Assembly: GCA_900095095.1 (NCBI GenBank)
Contig: FMBT01000303.1
Location: 496,001-560,000, forward strand
From: Fragilariopsis cylindrus CCMP1102
Lineage: Eukaryota; Bacillariophyta; Bacillariophyceae; Bacillariales; Bacillariaceae
Length of the DNA stretch: 64,000 nt
Direction of reading: 5' to 3'
Shown here: positions 62,652-64,000 of the stretch, piece after piece
Layout: each line of letters begins with the position of its first letter
Position numbering within the stretch: the stretch's first letter is position 1
Made by a program: the position numbers and the translations under genes
Notes under the pieces: model-generated
The model's database searches: none
What the model was told of the DNA's origin: nothing
What the model saw: the letters and a program-made list of their open reading frames with translations, nothing else

Positions 62652-64000
62652 ATGATGAACGATCAGAATACTACTGCTACTGCTGCTACTGCTGCAACTG
62701 CTGCTACTAGTAGCACTTGCCATTCGGCGTCATCAGACGTTGCAGTTACTGTAGCTACTACGAATCAACAACAACAACCACAACAACAACAACAACAAAA
62801 TGAGGAAGAAGGCGAAAAAGAACAAGGATTTATTTCTCGTACTTCTCCAAGAGAAACGGATATAATATTATTACTCGATGATAATGAAGAAGAACAGCAA
62901 CAGCAACAACAACATCATATAGGTAATATCCGATATCAAAATTTTATTGATAATATTGTTTCGATCCATCATCATCAGTATCATGAAAACAACAACAACG
63001 AAGAAGAACTTGTGAATAATATAATTGATACTATATATCGTAACAAAGGAAGTTTCATTACTAAACAACAAGAATGTTGTCGTCGTCTCGGTCTCCGATA
63101 CGGTAGATGGAGTACTGTAATTGATCGTGATATAATAAGAAAGAAAGTATGTCATTCCTTATTATTAAGTAGGAAGAGGAGGAGGAAGAGGAAGAATAAC
63201 CAGATAGCAACCACACAAACACAATCGGTGGAAGTTGAAGTAGAAGTAGCAGCAGCAGCAGCAGCAGTAGGAGTAACGACAACAGCAATGACAACGACAA
63301 TGGCAAACGCAACTTCAACTAATTCAAAAAGAAGAAGAAGGAACAATGATAATAATAATAACGACGATCACGATCACGATGACGATAAGTTAGAAGAATT
63401 ATCCCCATCCAAAAAGGGGAAGAAAAACGATAAGTCTCTTCTTCCATCTCCACCTCCTCCTACTACTACTACTGCTATATTTACTACTACCAATTCCAAA
63501 TGCAGTAGTTGTATTGCTTTTGATGCCTCTAGTACTACTGCTACTACTAATACTACCGTCCCGGCACAAATATATGATGATTTGAACGACGAGAACATTA
63601 TATGCGATATCATAAAGGATGACAATAACAATGATGATGATGAGTACGAAGACGAAGACGAACAACACGAACACGATTATAAGTATTATGAACAATTATC
63701 CTCTGGTTGTTTAACATTTGGTCAATCGGAAGAGAATTATGAAGATATTATATTTCGAAGTACTAGTAGTAGTAGAAATAATAATATTAGTGGTGGTGAT
63801 TGTTCTTATAATTGGAAGGAACAAATTTTTGAGGATATGAAAAAGATATATAGACGATATAATAATCATGACCATGCTCATACTGCTCATACTTATGATA
63901 GTATTAGTAGTGATGGAAGAAGGAATAGTACTAATGGAATTAGATTACGTATACTTTTTTCATCAAGAATAACAACTCCTCAAGATGTGATTGATGTACT
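62652..64000 (+). CDS. DUF6824-domain protein, 5' part (runs off the window)
   Basis: From tandem ATGs at 62652/62655 one frame stays open through base 64000, at least 449 codons, with no stop; the gene continues beyond the window. The N-terminus is Thr/Ala/Gln-rich. Near residues 90-170 lies HIGNIRYQNFIDNIVSIHHH, then LVNNIIDTIYRNKGSFITKQ, LGLRYGRWSTVIDRDIIRKK then VCHSLL. This follows the DUF6824 pattern (HxGNxxFRxLV..., II..I...GG.F, W..V.......KV...L) found in very many diatom proteins, often thought to bind DNA. Basic clusters after it (RKRRRKRK, KRRRR, KKGKKNDK) suggest nuclear import. The later part is Asp/Asn-rich with a possible second folded piece (WKEQIFEDMKKIYRRY). Confidence 0.72.
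   Translation, partial: MMNDQNTTATAATAATAATSSTCHSASSDVAVTVATTNQQQQPQQQQQQNEEEGEKEQGFISRTSPRETDIILLLDDNEEEQQQQQQHHIGNIRYQNFIDNIVSIHHHQYHENNNNEEELVNNIIDTIYRNKGSFITKQQECCRRLGLRYGRWSTVIDRDIIRKKVCHSLLLSRKRRRKRKNNQIATTQTQSVEVEVEVAAAAAAVGVTTTAMTTTMANATSTNSKRRRRNNDNNNNDDHDHDDDKLEELSPSKKGKKNDKSLLPSPPPPTTTTAIFTTTNSKCSSCIAFDASSTTATTNTTVPAQIYDDLNDENIICDIIKDDNNNDDDEYEDEDEQHEHDYKYYEQLSSGCLTFGQSEENYEDIIFRSTSSSRNNNISGGDCSYNWKEQIFEDMKKIYRRYNNHDHAHTAHTYDSISSDGRRNSTNGIRLRILFSSRITTPQDVIDV

Noticed and set aside
1-64000. tRNA, rRNA and CRISPR searches by eye
   Set aside because: No cloverleaf with a GTTCRA T-loop, no rRNA words, and the regular repeats lack CRISPR spacer structure.

Overview
This window looks like nuclear DNA of a cold-water pennate diatom, most like Fragilariopsis (inference). 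The evidence is a DUF3494 ice-binding protein gene at the left end, several protein families I know mainly from diatoms (a SET-associated C-terminal region, DUF6824, a large HSF), AFAP-like plastid pre-sequences, GT-AG introns that mostly begin GTACGT, and proteins full of Asn, Asp, Ser, Gln and Thr runs. Genes lie on both strands with no operons. Spacers are AT-rich and carry a strikingly frequent 7-mer, TACAGTA or its complement TACTGTA.

Layout. 0-1.1 kb: two tandem-repeat blocks, then the ice-binding gene (1.16-1.96). 3.1-8.9: a single-pass membrane protein and a class 3 (DAG-lipase-like) lipase. 10.4-11.2: a two-exon fasciclin protein with a likely GPI tail. 11.5-18.9: a DEAD-box helicase, a plastid-type membrane protein and a TPR-like protein. 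18.9-25.0: six kilobases with no convincing gene. Its middle part (about 20.4-24.3) differs in texture and may be a decayed insertion. 25.0-33.0: RanBP1, a Lys-rich nuclear protein, a PEX22-like peroxisomal protein and a membrane-anchored FMN split-barrel protein. 34.3-37.4: a plastid-targeted Cys-rich protein and an EF-hand membrane protein, each carrying an apparent one-base frameshift. 37.9-45.8: a GH128-type glucanase with duplicated Cys modules, a trypsin fragment, a GPI-type secreted protein, a membrane-tethered FABP/lipocalin-like protein and a second GPI-type protein. 48.0-50.1: a three-exon MFS transporter of the metabolite:H+ symporter group. 51.4-52.4: two gene remnants head to head. 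53.0-60.8: an HSF transcription factor, a second split-barrel protein and an F-box-like protein with two compensating homopolymer shifts. 61.2-64.0: ribosomal protein eS12 and the start of a DUF6824 protein that runs off the window.

The genes do not form one pathway. Common threads are surface or secreted proteins (ice-binding, fasciclin, GH128, two GPI-type proteins), plastid-directed proteins, and ordinary nuclear and translation functions (RanBP1, eS12, helicase, HSF). No tRNA, rRNA, CRISPR array or clear intact transposon was seen. Intron boundaries were chosen by eye from frame, splice consensus and protein-family continuity. Coordinates for multi-exon genes span first to last exon.
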